DNA of 64,000 bases from Pannonibacter phragmitetus DSM 14782 (GCF_000382365.1 NZ_KB908222.1:1-64000), one strand, 5' to 3'. Counted from the stretch's first letter, positions 42,819-52,811 are shown. Notes: generated by a model from the letters alone, not told the origin. Translations and numbers: made by a program.

Positions 42819-43010
42819 CACGCGCCGTCCCGGCCTTTGTGCCGGGACCTGCCAGGGGCGCACCGCTCCATCAAAAAATCCGGCACTGCGCTGCAGGCAA
42901 GCACTGGGTTACGCTGGCAGGACAGGCCGCACGCCAAAACAGCAGCCTGAGACAGCTGGAAGGCTGTGCTCACCTTACAGGTCCCGGCACAAAGGCTGTC
43001 TCTGCGTGGG
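42819..43010. repeat. REP-like inverted repeat pair (copy 2)
   Basis: CGCCGTCCCGGCCTTTGTGC (42822-42841) followed by CGGGACCT is the same unit as at 3867-3892. A degenerate inverted partner (ACAGGTCCCGGCACAAAGGC) starts at 42977. The two units are about 130 bp apart. The element fills most of the gap between the lacI-type gene and the ABC operon. Confidence 0.8.
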
Positions 43011-43138
43011 TGGCAATTCAGGGCAGTGACCACGAAATCAGAAAGTGCCAACCTAACCGCCCGCCCCTCAACCCTCCCGGTTGTCCTACTAAAAATTTAC
43101 CCTTTTCAAGCGGTGCAAGCTTGTGCTATGCATTTTGA

Positions 43139-43183
43139 TGTAAACGATTACAAAAGATCCAAAGAGGCAATGAAATCGTTTCA
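43139..43183. promoter_or_regulatory. Two LacI-type operator sites before the sugar ABC operon
   Basis: TGTAAACGATTACA (43139-43152) and TGAAATCGTTTCA (43171-43183) both have the palindromic form of LacI-family sites. They lie 15 to 60 bases before the binding-protein start and would cover the promoter or its initial transcript. Confidence 0.65.
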
Positions 43184-43198
43184 ACGGGAGGAGACCAT

Positions 43199-44431
43199 AT
43201 GAAAAAGTTTCATCGCACCCTAATGGTGACGGCGGTCTGCGTTGCCATGCCCATGGCTGGCCAGGCCGCAGAGATGAAGGCGGAAGTGCTGCACTGGTGG
43301 ACGTCGGGAGGAGAATCCGAATCCATCAAGGTGTTTGCAGAAGCCTTCAAGGCCAAGGGTGGTGAGTGGATAGATTCCGCCATCGCCGGAGGCCCCAATG
43401 CCCGGACGGCAGGCATCAACCGCATCGTCGGCGGCAATCCGCCAACCGTGATGCAGTTCAACACCGGCCTTCAGTTTGATGAACTGGTGGCAACCGGCAT
43501 GCTGAGCCCGCTGGACGAGATCGCGGAAGCCAACAAGTGGCGCGATGTGCTGCCGCCGGACATCGTCACCGCAACCACGCGCGACGGCAGCTTCTATGCG
43601 GTGCCCGTCAATATCCACGGCCAGAACTGGCTCTTCTACAATCCGGAGGCTCTGGCCAAGGCCGGAGTGGAACCGCCGAAGACCTTTGCCGATATCATCG
43701 CCGCAGGCCCCAAGCTGCGCGACGCCGGCATCGTGCCCTTCGGCCATGGCGGCCAGAACTGGCAGGATCATCTGCTGTTTGATGCCATCCTCGTGGCGGA
43801 AGCAGGCAAGGATGTCTTCCAGAAGGTCTATGCTGACCGTGACACGGAAGCGGCCAAAAGCGAAGGCTTCCGCAAGGCAGCCGAAACCTTCGCCGCCCTG
43901 CGCACATTGACCGACGAAGGCAGCCCGGGGCGCAACTGGAACGACACCACCAGCTTGGTGATCACCGGCAAGGCCGCCATGCAGGTCATGGGCGACTGGG
44001 CCAAGGGCGAATTCACCGCAGCAGGCCTGACCGCCGGCAAGGACTTCGGCTGCGCGGTCATGCCCGGCGGCTATGTCATGGGCGGCGATGTCTTCGTCTT
44101 TCCCAAAGTCAGTGACAAGGGCGCCCAGGACGCACAGGCCACCATGGCTGCACTGATGCTGGCACCCGAAACCCAGGTCACCTTCAACACGAAAAAGGGC
44201 TCGGTTCCGGTCAGGCTGGATGTGGATGTGAGCGGCATGGACAGCTGCGCACAGACAGGCATGGCCGCCCTGAAGGACCCCGAACAGCAGGTGCCCAGCA
44301 TCAACTTCATCGCCTCGCCCGACCTTGTCGGCGCGACCCGCGATGTGGTGACCCAGTTCTGGAGCACCCCGTCCATGACCCCGGATGACTTCGTCGCCCG
44401 GTTCATCTCCGCGATGCAATCGGCCGGCTGA
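43199..44431 (+). CDS. CUT1-type sugar-binding protein
   Basis: A 410-residue extracellular solute-binding protein of the family-1 carbohydrate type. The signal peptide (about 1-23) includes LMVTAVCVAMPMAGQAA. The mature protein starts EMKAEVLHWWTSGGESESIK, a hallmark of family-1 sugar-binding proteins, with IHGQNWLFYNPEALAKAGVE and AMQVMGDWAKGEF inside. The ribosome site is GGGAGGAG. The ligand is unknown. Confidence 0.93.
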   Translation: MKKFHRTLMVTAVCVAMPMAGQAAEMKAEVLHWWTSGGESESIKVFAEAFKAKGGEWIDSAIAGGPNARTAGINRIVGGNPPTVMQFNTGLQFDELVATGMLSPLDEIAEANKWRDVLPPDIVTATTRDGSFYAVPVNIHGQNWLFYNPEALAKAGVEPPKTFADIIAAGPKLRDAGIVPFGHGGQNWQDHLLFDAILVAEAGKDVFQKVYADRDTEAAKSEGFRKAAETFAALRTLTDEGSPGRNWNDTTSLVITGKAAMQVMGDWAKGEFTAAGLTAGKDFGCAVMPGGYVMGGDVFVFPKVSDKGAQDAQATMAALMLAPETQVTFNTKKGSVPVRLDVDVSGMDSCAQTGMAALKDPEQQVPSINFIASPDLVGATRDVVTQFWSTPSMTPDDFVARFISAMQSAG

Positions 44432-44450
44432 ACCGGACAAGCTTCCGGCG

Positions 44451-44484
44451 GGCTCCGGCGTGCCCAGGCATCATTGCCGGAGCC
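44451..44484 (+). terminator. Hairpin between binding-protein and permease genes
   Basis: GGCTCCGGC (44451-44459) pairs with GCCGGAGCC (44476-44484). There is no T-run. Like the one at 36012, it stands after a binding-protein gene and before its permease. Confidence 0.55.
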
Positions 44485-44517
44485 TGCAGACCGGGACTCA
44501 TCAAGGGGTATGTAACC

Positions 44518-45441
44518 ATGACCATAGCTCTACCGGCCGTCCGGCCGGAACGGGGGCGCATGCGCAAACGGCGGAATCTGGCGGCCGCCCTCGCCCTCGT
44601 TCCCACGGCACTCATTGTTCTGGTGGTCTTTGTCGGCTGCCTGCTCTGGACCATCCGCCTGTCCTTCACCAGCTCCAAACTTCTGCCCGTGCTGGACTGG
44701 GTGGGCCTGCAGCAATATTCCCGCCTCTTCGCCAACGAGCGTTTCCTGCTCTCGGTCGAGAACATCGCCGTCTTCGGCGTGCTCTTCATCGCCGGCTGCC
44801 TGATCCTCGGCTTCCTGCTGGCGGTCTTCATCGACCAGAATGTGCGCGGCGAAGCGCTGTTCCGCACCATCTTCCTCTATCCCTATGCCATGTCCTTTGT
44901 GGTCACCGGCCTTGCCTGGCAGTGGTTCCTCAACCCCACGCTCGGCCTGCAGCAGATCGTCCGCGACCTCGGCTTCCCGGCCTTCCGCTTCGACTGGCTC
45001 GTCAATCCGCAGATGGTCATCTACACGCTGGTCATCGCGGGTCTTTGGCATGGTGCAGGCCTTGTCATGTGCATCATGCTGGCGGGCCTGCGCGGCATTG
45101 ATGCCGACCTTTGGAAGGCCGCCCGCATCGACGGAATTCCCGTCTGGCGCACCTATCTGTCAGTGGTGCTGCCGCTGCTCGGGCCGATGATCATCACAGC
45201 TGTCGTCCTGCTCGCAACGGGCGTGGTCAAACTCTACGACCTCGTTGTCGCCATGACACTCGGCGGGCCAGGCATAGCCTCCGAAGTGCCGGCCAAGTTC
45301 GTGATGGACCACTTCTTCGAGCGCAACAACATCGGCCTCGCCACAGCAGCCGCGACGGCCATGCTCATCGCCGTCGCCAGCGTTCTCGCCCCCTGGGTCT
45401 ATGCCCGCTACATCCGCCCGCAACACGGGAGGCACGCATGA
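44518..45441 (+). CDS. Sugar ABC transporter permease (MalF-like)
   Basis: A 307-residue CUT1 permease with six transmembrane helices and the cytoplasmic EAA loop DLWKAARIDGIPVWRTYLSV. It pairs with the next gene as the heterodimeric channel. The last bases overlap the start of the second permease (ATGA). Confidence 0.94.
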   Translation: MTIALPAVRPERGRMRKRRNLAAALALVPTALIVLVVFVGCLLWTIRLSFTSSKLLPVLDWVGLQQYSRLFANERFLLSVENIAVFGVLFIAGCLILGFLLAVFIDQNVRGEALFRTIFLYPYAMSFVVTGLAWQWFLNPTLGLQQIVRDLGFPAFRFDWLVNPQMVIYTLVIAGLWHGAGLVMCIMLAGLRGIDADLWKAARIDGIPVWRTYLSVVLPLLGPMIITAVVLLATGVVKLYDLVVAMTLGGPGIASEVPAKFVMDHFFERNNIGLATAAATAMLIAVASVLAPWVYARYIRPQHGRHA

Positions 45442-46325
45442 GCCAGACCGTCATCCCCTCGGGCCGCAAGCCCCAGCGCCTGACCCTCGCCCGCGCCGGT
45501 GTCTATGCCTTCCTGGTCATCAGCTCGCTCTACTTCCTGCTGCCGCTGTGGATCATGCTCATGACCTCGCTGAAGGACATGGAGGAAATCCGGCTTGGCA
45601 GCATTCTCGCCTGGCCGAAGGAGCTGACCTTCGAGCCGTGGCTGCGCGCCTGGTCCTCGGCCTGCACCGGCCTTGACTGCTCCGGCATCAGCACCGGCTT
45701 CTGGAACTCGCTGAAGATCCTCGTGCCATCGGTGTTCTTCTCGGTCGCCCTGGGCGCCGTCACGGGCTATGCCCTGTCGTTCTGGCGGGTGCGGGGCGCG
45801 AACCTGATGTTCGGCATCCTGCTGATCGGCGCTTTCGTGCCCTATCAGGTGTTCCTCTATCCGCTGGTCCGCATCTTCGCCACCACCGGCATCTACAACT
45901 CGCTCCTGTGCATCGTGCTGGTTCACGTCATCTTCGGCCTGCCGCTGATGACCCTGCTGTTCCGCAACTACTATGCGGGCCTGCCCATCGAGCTGTTCAA
46001 GGCGGCGCGTGTGGATGGCGGCGGCTTCTGGACGATCTTCCTGCGGGTGATCCTGCCCATGTCGGCGCCGATCCTCATCGTCGCCACCATCCTGCAGGTT
46101 ACCGGCATCTGGAACGACTTCCTCTTCGGCCTCACCTTCGCCGGGCGGGAGAACCTGCCGATGACGGTGCAGCTCAACAATATCGTCAATTCGACCCAGG
46201 GCGAGCGCGCCTACAACGTGGACATGGCCGCCACCATGCTCACGGCGCTGGTTCCGCTTGCGGTCTATTTCCTCTCGGGACGCTGGTTCGTGCGGGGCAT
46301 CGCCGCCGGCGCGGTCAAGGGATAA
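45438..46325 (+). CDS. Sugar ABC transporter permease (MalG-like)
   Basis: A 295-residue CUT1 permease of the MalG type. The first helix is VYAFLVISSLYFLLPLWIML and the EAA loop is ELFKAARVDGGGFWTIFLRV. The start at 45438 overlaps the previous stop. Frame-open sequence upstream of it belongs to the other permease. Confidence 0.94.
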   Translation: MSQTVIPSGRKPQRLTLARAGVYAFLVISSLYFLLPLWIMLMTSLKDMEEIRLGSILAWPKELTFEPWLRAWSSACTGLDCSGISTGFWNSLKILVPSVFFSVALGAVTGYALSFWRVRGANLMFGILLIGAFVPYQVFLYPLVRIFATTGIYNSLLCIVLVHVIFGLPLMTLLFRNYYAGLPIELFKAARVDGGGFWTIFLRVILPMSAPILIVATILQVTGIWNDFLFGLTFAGRENLPMTVQLNNIVNSTQGERAYNVDMAATMLTALVPLAVYFLSGRWFVRGIAAGAVKG

Positions 46326-46329
46326 CGCC

Positions 46330-47409
46330 ATGTCTGCTGTTTCAGTCCGTGACGTCAGTGTAGCCTTCGGCCAGCACCGCGTGTTCGACGGCATGTCGCT
46401 CGATATCGAAGCCGGAGAATTCATCGTCCTGCTCGGCCCATCTGGCTGCGGCAAGTCAACCCTGCTCAACGCCATCGCCGGTCTTCTCGATATCAATGAA
46501 GGCCAGATCCACATCGGCGGGCGCAATGTCACCTGGGAAGAGCCGAAAGACCGGGGCATCGCCATGGTGTTCCAGTCCTACGCGCTCTACCCGCGCATGA
46601 GCGTGCGGGAGAACATGTCCTTCGGCCTGCGCATGGCCAAGACACCCAAACCCAGCATCGACGCCAAGGTGAGCCGCGCGGCAGACATGCTGCAGATCAG
46701 CCACCTTCTCGACCGGCGCCCCGACCAGCTCTCCGGCGGCCAGCGCCAGCGCGTCGCCATTGGCCGGGCGCTGGTGCGCGATGCGGATGTGTTCCTCTTC
46801 GACGAGCCCCTGTCCAACCTCGATGCGCAGCTGCGCAATGAACTGCGCGTCGAGATCAAGCGCCTGCACCAGCAGATGCAGAACACGACCATGATCTATG
46901 TCACCCACGACCAGATCGAGGCGCTGACGCTGGCCGACCGCATTGCCGTGATGAAGGACCAGAAGATCCAGCAGCTCGGCACCCCGGCAGAGATCTATCA
47001 CCACCCGGCCAATCTCTTCGTGGCTGGCTTTGTCGGCAGCCCGCGCATGAACTTCATCGAGGGCACGGTGCAGCCGGGTGACGGGGCGCCCGTTTTCACC
47101 GCACCTGGCATCCTCCAGCCGCTGAGCCAGTACCGCTTCCACGAGCCGGTACGTGCGCCCATGCCCGCAACGCTCGGCGTGCGGCCGGAGCATGTGCGCG
47201 TCAACACCCCCGATGCCCAGCCGGGCTTCCGGGTCGATCTGCTGGAAACCCACGGCGCCGACAATCTGATGTGGTGCGCCAATGACAGCATTTCGCTGCA
47301 GATCCGCCTGCCCGGCACCGTCAGCTATCCACTTGGCACCGCCGTCAGCCTCGCTTTTGACGCGGATCAGCTTTCGCTCTTCGGCGCAGAGGATGGCGAA
47401 CGCCTCTGA
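46330..47409 (+). CDS. Sugar ABC transporter ATP-binding protein (MalK/UgpC-like)
   Basis: A 359-residue CUT1 ATPase. Walker A is GPSGCGKST, the signature is LSGGQRQRVAIGRA, Walker B is VFLFDEPLSNLD, and a C-terminal TOBE domain follows (about 285-355). It is encoded right after the two permeases. A downstream isomerase gene follows in the same direction. Confidence 0.95.
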   Translation: MSAVSVRDVSVAFGQHRVFDGMSLDIEAGEFIVLLGPSGCGKSTLLNAIAGLLDINEGQIHIGGRNVTWEEPKDRGIAMVFQSYALYPRMSVRENMSFGLRMAKTPKPSIDAKVSRAADMLQISHLLDRRPDQLSGGQRQRVAIGRALVRDADVFLFDEPLSNLDAQLRNELRVEIKRLHQQMQNTTMIYVTHDQIEALTLADRIAVMKDQKIQQLGTPAEIYHHPANLFVAGFVGSPRMNFIEGTVQPGDGAPVFTAPGILQPLSQYRFHEPVRAPMPATLGVRPEHVRVNTPDAQPGFRVDLLETHGADNLMWCANDSISLQIRLPGTVSYPLGTAVSLAFDADQLSLFGAEDGERL

Positions 47410-47448
47410 CTCCGCCCCTTCTTCCCTCATCTCACTGGAGCAATCGAC

Positions 47449-48240
47449 ATGCAGGACATCATCTCCATCCAGCTTTACTCCCTGCGGGACTATGGAAACC
47501 TCGCCCGTCAGCTTGAGACGCTGGCCTCCATCGGCTTCCGCCATGTGGAAACCATCGGCTCGCATCTGGCCAATGCCACGGAAACACGCGCCCTGCTCGA
47601 CCAGCACGGGATGACCGCCCCCTCCGGTCATGTCGGGCTGGCGGACCTGCGCGAACGGTTCGACTGGGTGACGGATCAGGCTGCGGCAATCGGCATTTCC
47701 CAGCTCTACATGCCCGCCGTCCCCGCCGGAGAGCGCGAGGGCATGCCCGCCGACTACTGGCGCAAGCTCGGTGTGGAGCTGGGTGAAATGGCCGTGCGCC
47801 TCAAGAGCCGGAACATCGACCTTGGCTATCACAACCACCATTGGGAGCTGTTCCCCTGTGCCGGTGGTGCGATCCCCTTTGATCTGCTGATCGAGGCTTC
47901 CGCCGGTTCTCCGCTGACGATCGAGGCGGATCTTGCCTGGCTGGTGCGCGGCGGCGCGGACCCGCTCGCCTGGATGGCAAAGCACAAGGACCGGCTGTCG
48001 GCCATCCATGTGAAGGACATCGCCCCGCAGGGCGAGAATCTTGATGAAGACGGCTGGGCCAATGTGGGCGCAGGCACGCTGGACTGGCCGGCGCTGCACG
48101 AAGCCACCCGCAGCTATGGCGTCCGCCTTATGGTGCTGGAGCATGACAAGCCCGCCGATGCAGCAGCCTTCGCCCGCCAGAGCTATTCCTATCTCACCGG
48201 CCTTTCCGGCGAAGCCGCCAAGACCGCCCGCAGCGCCTGA
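47449..48240 (+). CDS. Sugar phosphate isomerase/epimerase-like TIM-barrel protein 2
   Basis: A 263-residue AP-endonuclease-2-fold protein. It has metal-site regions in LGYHNHHWELF, IEADLAWLV, AIHVKDIAP and VLEHDKP. It is shorter than the enzyme at 40406 and only distantly related. Proteins of this size in ABC/Gfo-Idh operons can perform 2-epimerisation or beta-elimination on 3-keto-sugars. Here the exact reaction is unknown. Confidence 0.88.
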   Translation: MQDIISIQLYSLRDYGNLARQLETLASIGFRHVETIGSHLANATETRALLDQHGMTAPSGHVGLADLRERFDWVTDQAAAIGISQLYMPAVPAGEREGMPADYWRKLGVELGEMAVRLKSRNIDLGYHNHHWELFPCAGGAIPFDLLIEASAGSPLTIEADLAWLVRGGADPLAWMAKHKDRLSAIHVKDIAPQGENLDEDGWANVGAGTLDWPALHEATRSYGVRLMVLEHDKPADAAAFARQSYSYLTGLSGEAAKTARSA

Positions 48241-48254
48241 AGGAACGCACACAA

Positions 48255-49388
48255 ATGAAGACCATGAAACTCGGCATCATCGGCTGCGGCAACATCTCCG
48301 ATGCCTATCTGACCGGCGGCGCCAGATCGCAGATCGTTTCGGTGAAAGCGGTGACGGATCTCAACGCGGAAGCCGCGCGCGCCAAGGCAGAGGCCTATGG
48401 CGTTGAGGCCATGACGGTTGACGCCATGCTCGCCGATCCGGACATCGAAATGATCATCAACCTGACGGTGCCGCAGGCCCATGCCACCGTCAGTGGAGCG
48501 ATCCTCGCGGCCCGCAAACACGTCTATTCCGAAAAACCCTTTGCCGTCACCTATGCGGAGGCGAAGGAAATGGTTGCTTCCGCCGATGCCAAGGGGCTGA
48601 GGATCGGCTCGGCACCGGACACGTTCCTCGGCGCAGCCCATCAGCGCGCCCGTGAGCTGATCGACGAAGGCAGGATCGGCAAGGTGGTCGGCGGTGCCGT
48701 CACCTTCGCCACCCCCGGCATGGAAATGTGGCATCCCAACCCGTTCTTCTTCTTCCAGAGGGGCGGCGGGCCGGTGCTGGATATCGGCTGCTATCCGATT
48801 ACCCAGCTGGTCAATTGCCTGGGGCCGGTGGAAAGCGTCGTGGCTCATGCCTCGCGCGGGCGGGAGACGCGCGTCATCACCAGCGAGCCGCACAACGGCA
48901 AGGAACTGACGGTGGAGGTGCCGACCACGGTCAACGGCGTGCTCGCCTTCGCCAATGGCGCCAATGTCGCCTTCACCGCCTCCTGGGACGTGTGGAAGCA
49001 CGGGCGCAAGCCGATCGAGTTCTACGGCACGGAAGGCAGCATCCTCAACCCGGACCCGAACTTCTTCGGTGGCGAGGTTCTCCTGTCTGCCCGCAATGGT
49101 GAGTGGGAAGCGCAGGACATTTCGCACTTGCCCTTCGGCGCGCCGAACCGCCCGTTGCGCGATGGGCGGGAGGTCGCCGACTACCGCATGGCCGGCGTCT
49201 TCGACATGGCCGCCGCCATCCGTACCGGCCGCCCGCACCGGGCAAATGGCGCGCTGGCGCTGCATGTGCTGGAGATCATGGAAAGCCTCGAACGTTCCTC
49301 GGACGAAGGCCGGCGCATCACGCTGGAAACCACCTGCGAGCGCCCGCAAGCCGTGCCGCATGGGACGGGAGAGGCCGTCTTCCTCTGA
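48255..49388 (+). CDS. Gfo/Idh/MocA-family oxidoreductase (ABC-operon member)
   Basis: A 377-residue dehydrogenase. The Rossmann motif is IIGCGNISDAYLTG, the EKP motif is YSEKPFAVT and the substrate-side block is DIGCYPITQLVNCLGPVESV. It follows the isomerase by 14 bases and is the last gene of the LacI-linked operon. It may oxidise the imported sugar or glycoside. Confidence 0.92.
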   Translation: MKTMKLGIIGCGNISDAYLTGGARSQIVSVKAVTDLNAEAARAKAEAYGVEAMTVDAMLADPDIEMIINLTVPQAHATVSGAILAARKHVYSEKPFAVTYAEAKEMVASADAKGLRIGSAPDTFLGAAHQRARELIDEGRIGKVVGGAVTFATPGMEMWHPNPFFFFQRGGGPVLDIGCYPITQLVNCLGPVESVVAHASRGRETRVITSEPHNGKELTVEVPTTVNGVLAFANGANVAFTASWDVWKHGRKPIEFYGTEGSILNPDPNFFGGEVLLSARNGEWEAQDISHLPFGAPNRPLRDGREVADYRMAGVFDMAAAIRTGRPHRANGALALHVLEIMESLERSSDEGRRITLETTCERPQAVPHGTGEAVFL

Positions 49389-49403
49389 GGCATGAAAACA
49401 CAA

Positions 49404-49432
49404 GCGGGGGCAGCCTGCACGGCTGCCCCCGC
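49404..49432. terminator. Strong bidirectional terminator
   Basis: GCGGGGGCAGCC (49404-49415) pairs with GGCTGCCCCCGC (49421-49432), a 12-bp perfect GC stem with a 5-base loop between the convergent dehydrogenase and SulP genes. It has no strong T-run. Confidence 0.8.
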
Positions 49433-49453
49433 GTGCCGTGACTTCATTCTGCG

Positions 49454-50938
49454 TCAGTGTACGCTGAGTTTGTCGAGCGCACCCGGCTTGTCATGGAGCG
49501 CGAGCTTGTCCACGATTGTCTCGCTGGCCGCGTTAAGGCCGGTGACGGTCACTTTCGCCCCAAGCCTGCGGAATTTCAGCACCACCATGTCCAGCGCCGA
49601 GACGCTGGAAATATCCCAGATATGCGCACGGCTGACGTCGATCGTGACCCGGTCCAGCGCTTCGCGGAAGTCAAAGGCCGCATAGAAATCCTCGACCGAA
49701 GCAAAGAACAGCTGCCCCTCAACCACATAAGTCCGGCTGCTGCCATCGGCGGAAAGCTCCGAAGTGACGCGGAACAACTGGGAGATCTTCCAGGCAAAGA
49801 AGATGCCCGACAGCAGCACACCCACCAGCACGCCGATGGCAAGGTTATGGGTTGCCACCACACAGATGACCGTCGCCAGCATGACGATGGAGGAAGAGCG
49901 CGGATGGCTGCGCAGGTTGAGGATTGATGTCCAGCTGAAGGTGCCCACCGACACCATGATCATGATCGCCACCAGCGCAGGCATGGGGATCTGCTTCACC
50001 CAATCCCCCAGCACCACGATGAGAAACAGCAGGATGACGCCCGCCGCGAAACAGGACAGGCGCCCGCGCCCGCCGGATTTCACATTGATCATCGACTGGC
50101 CGATCATGGCACAGCCCGCCATGCCGCCAATGAAGCCGGTGGCGAAATTCGCAAGGCCCTGCCCGATGCACTCCTGATTGCGGTCGGACGGCGTATCGGT
50201 CACTTCATCGACCAGCTGCTGGGTCATCAGGGATTCCAGCAGGCCCACAGCCGCAACAGCCGCCGAGTAAGGCAGCACGATCAGGAAGGTTTCCAGCGTC
50301 AGCGGCACTTCGGGCAGAAGGAACACCGGCAAGGTAGAGGGCAGCTCGCCCATGTCGCCGACCGTGCGCACATCAAGGCCAAACCAGATGGCAAGACCCG
50401 TCAGCACGAAGATGCAGACGAGCGGCGAAGGCACCGCCCGGGTGATGTAGGGAAACAGATAAATGATCCCGAGACCGGCTGCCGTCATCACATAGGTCAG
50501 CGGCGTCACGCCGATCAGTTCCGGCAGCTGCGCCATGAAGATGAGGATCGCCAGCGCATTGACGAAACCGGTCATGACCGAGCGCGAGACGAAGCGCATG
50601 ACGTGGCCCAGCCGCAGCAGCCCTGCCCCAACTTGAAGCACACCGGCAAGAATGGTCGCCGCCAGCAGATATTGCAGGCCATGCTCCTTCACCAGTGTGA
50701 CCATCAGCACGGCCGTTGCAGCCGTCGCGGCGGAAATCATGCCCGGCCGTCCGCCCGCAATGGCGGTGATGACGGCAATGGAGAAGGAGGCATAGAGGCC
50801 GATCTTGGGATCGACCCCGGCGATGATCGAAAAGGCGATGGCCTCAGGGATGAGGGCAAGGGCCACGAGCAGGCCAGAAAGCAGGTCGGCGCGCACATTG
50901 CCGAACCATTGGTTCCGGTAAGCGGAAAGTGAGATCAT
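49454..50938 (-). CDS. SulP-family anion transporter with STAS domain
   Basis: A 494-residue SLC26/SulP protein. The start is [20 protein letters not shown], then about 11-14 membrane helices with SulP signatures ([40 protein letters not shown]). A C-terminal STAS domain begins near residue 400 ([20 protein letters not shown]). It is likely to carry sulfate or bicarbonate, possibly with sodium; the sequence does not decide. Start 50938 is chosen because family homology begins there. A structured leader precedes it. Confidence 0.93.
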   Translation of the reverse strand: MISLSAYRNQWFGNVRADLLSGLLVALALIPEAIAFSIIAGVDPKIGLYASFSIAVITAIAGGRPGMISAATAATAVLMVTLVKEHGLQYLLAATILAGVLQVGAGLLRLGHVMRFVSRSVMTGFVNALAILIFMAQLPELIGVTPLTYVMTAAGLGIIYLFPYITRAVPSPLVCIFVLTGLAIWFGLDVRTVGDMGELPSTLPVFLLPEVPLTLETFLIVLPYSAAVAAVGLLESLMTQQLVDEVTDTPSDRNQECIGQGLANFATGFIGGMAGCAMIGQSMINVKSGGRGRLSCFAAGVILLFLIVVLGDWVKQIPMPALVAIMIMVSVGTFSWTSILNLRSHPRSSSIVMLATVICVVATHNLAIGVLVGVLLSGIFFAWKISQLFRVTSELSADGSSRTYVVEGQLFFASVEDFYAAFDFREALDRVTIDVSRAHIWDISSVSALDMVVLKFRRLGAKVTVTGLNAASETIVDKLALHDKPGALDKLSVH

Positions 50939-51120
50939 GAGAAATCCGTTCAGATGACCTGCGCAGTCCGGCGGTATTACCAGCCGGCAGAACGTCCTTG
51001 CATGCGCGATCATGTGAATTGTCCGGCGGATCGGCGGCCGGAAGAGCCACCCGGAATTGCACCGGGTCCTGATGACTTATGGGGTTTTACCTAACCCGGC
51101 TGACGCTGCGATGCAACATC
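50939..51120 (-). promoter_or_regulatory. Structured 5' leader of the SulP gene
   Basis: On the minus strand CCCGGTGCAATTCCGGG forms a tight hairpin near 51047-51064, and GGCCGCCGATCCGCCGG and GTTCTGCCGGCTGGTAATAC add further GC-rich stems. GCCGGGTTAGGTAAAACCCC lies upstream. An unusually structured untranslated leader before a SulP gene suggests cis-regulation. I recall an alphaproteobacterial motif (sul1) with similar placement but have not checked it. A cobalamin-riboswitch-like GGTGCAATTCC is also present, without the other conserved elements. Confidence 0.4.
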
Positions 51121-51211
51121 GCAAGCGCGCAAAAATGCGGCGCACTATAAGTCTGTCTGTGTGATCCGGCACACGCTGACTGCACATGCCGGATCACGGG
51201 ATGTCAATGGC

Positions 51212-52699
51212 TCAAAGGCTCATGGTCGCGGTGACGGCGGATTTCCAGGCGCCGTATTTGCGCTGGCGCTCGTCTTCGCCGATGGCAGGCTCGAAGCGCT
51301 TTTCGATGGCCCAGCTTTCGGCAAAGCCTTCCATGTCCGGATAGACGCCAGCCGCCATGCCGGCGAGCCAGGCAGCGCCCAGCGCCGTCGTCTCCAGCAC
51401 CTGCGGCCGGTCAACCGGGGCGCCGAGGATGTCGGAGAGGAACTGCATGGCCCAGTCGCTGGCGCTCATGCCGCCATCGACGCGCAGCACGGGCTTTCCG
51501 GCTGCATCCGTCCAGTCCACCTGCATGGCTTCCAGGAGATCGCGGGTCTGGTAGCCGACGCTTTCCAGCGCTGCCTTGGCGAACTCGGCGGGGCCGGAGT
51601 TGCGGGTGAGGCCAAAGATGGCGCCGCGGCAATCCGGACGCCAGTAGGGCGCGCCGAGGCCGGTGAAGGCCGGCACCATGATCACGTGCTGGCCGGGATC
51701 AGCCTGCTCGGCCAGCGGCTGGGTTTCCTTGGCTTCGCGGATGATCTTCAGTCCGTCGCGCAACCACTGCACCACGGCACCGGCGATGAAGATGGAGCCT
51801 TCCAGCGCATAGGTGCGCTTGCCGCCGATCTGATAGGCGATGGTGGTGAGCAGCCGGCTCTGCGAGACGACTGGCTTGTCCCCGGTGTTGAGCAGGGCAA
51901 AGCAGCCCGTGCCATAGGTGGACTTCAGCATGCCCGGCTTGAAGCACGCCTGCCCCACGGTCGCGGCCTGCTGGTCACCGGCAACGCCCATGATCGGGAT
52001 CTCGTGGCCGAAGAGGTCGGCGCGGGCATTGCCATAATTGGCAGCGCAGTCCTTCACTTCCGGCAGCATTCCCATGGGAATATCGAGAAGCTCGCAGATC
52101 TCCGCGCTCCACTCGCCCTTGTGAATGTCGAACAGCAGAGTGCGGGCAGCGTTGGTGGCGTCCGTTGCATGAACGGCACCTGCCGTCAGCTTCCAGATGA
52201 GGAAGCTGTCGACCGTGCCGAACAGCAGCTCGCCCTTTTCGGCACGGGCGCGGGCGCCCTCCACGTTGTCGAGGATCCACTTCAGCTTGGTGCCGGAGAA
52301 ATAGGGGTCGAGCAGCAGGCCGGTGCGGGCGCTGACCATGGCTTCATGGCCTTCGTCCTTCAGCTTGCGGCACAGGTCCGCCGTGCGGCGGTCCTGCCAG
52401 ACGATGGCGTTATAGACCGGCTGGCCGGTGCTCCGGTCCCAGACCAGCGTCGTCTCACGCTGGTTGGTGATGCCGATGGCGGCAATGTCGCGGCCCGTGC
52501 GCCCGGCACGCTCAATCGCAGCGCGGCAGGAACCGGCGGTCGTGGACCACAGGTCCGCCGGATCATGCTCCACCCAGCCGGACTGGGGATAGATCTGCGG
52601 AAACTCCTCCTGCGCGCTCGCAACCACCTTCATGTGCTTGTCGAAGAGGATCGCGCGGCTCGAAGTCGTGCCCTGGTCAATGGCAAGAATATGGGTCAA
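51212..52699 (-). CDS. glpK: Glycerol kinase
   Basis: A 495-residue FGGY kinase that makes sn-glycerol 3-phosphate from glycerol. The start [20 protein letters not shown] is diagnostic. [15 protein letters not shown], the [10 protein letters not shown] stretch and the C-terminal [19 protein letters not shown] fit GlpK. It is the last gene of the leftward glycerol operon, about 160 bases after the binding-protein gene, in the position seen in Rhizobium. Confidence 0.97.
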   Translation of the reverse strand: MTHILAIDQGTTSSRAILFDKHMKVVASAQEEFPQIYPQSGWVEHDPADLWSTTAGSCRAAIERAGRTGRDIAAIGITNQRETTLVWDRSTGQPVYNAIVWQDRRTADLCRKLKDEGHEAMVSARTGLLLDPYFSGTKLKWILDNVEGARARAEKGELLFGTVDSFLIWKLTAGAVHATDATNAARTLLFDIHKGEWSAEICELLDIPMGMLPEVKDCAANYGNARADLFGHEIPIMGVAGDQQAATVGQACFKPGMLKSTYGTGCFALLNTGDKPVVSQSRLLTTIAYQIGGKRTYALEGSIFIAGAVVQWLRDGLKIIREAKETQPLAEQADPGQHVIMVPAFTGLGAPYWRPDCRGAIFGLTRNSGPAEFAKAALESVGYQTRDLLEAMQVDWTDAAGKPVLRVDGGMSASDWAMQFLSDILGAPVDRPQVLETTALGAAWLAGMAAGVYPDMEGFAESWAIEKRFEPAIGEDERQRKYGAWKSAVTATMSL

Positions 52700-52811
52700 G
52701 TCAGCCTCCTCGATTGCACCTGCGGCTCTTGTCCACGTGTGACAGGAGCACCTTTGTTGTTCAATGCAACCGGGCTCTGCGGCATTCTCCGCCCGGACCC
52801 GGTCAGCCCAA

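Noticed and set aside
50939-51120. Calling the SulP leader a cobalamin riboswitch
   Set aside because: Only the GGTGCAATTCC part fits; the remaining conserved elements are not seen and the gene has no cobalamin link.
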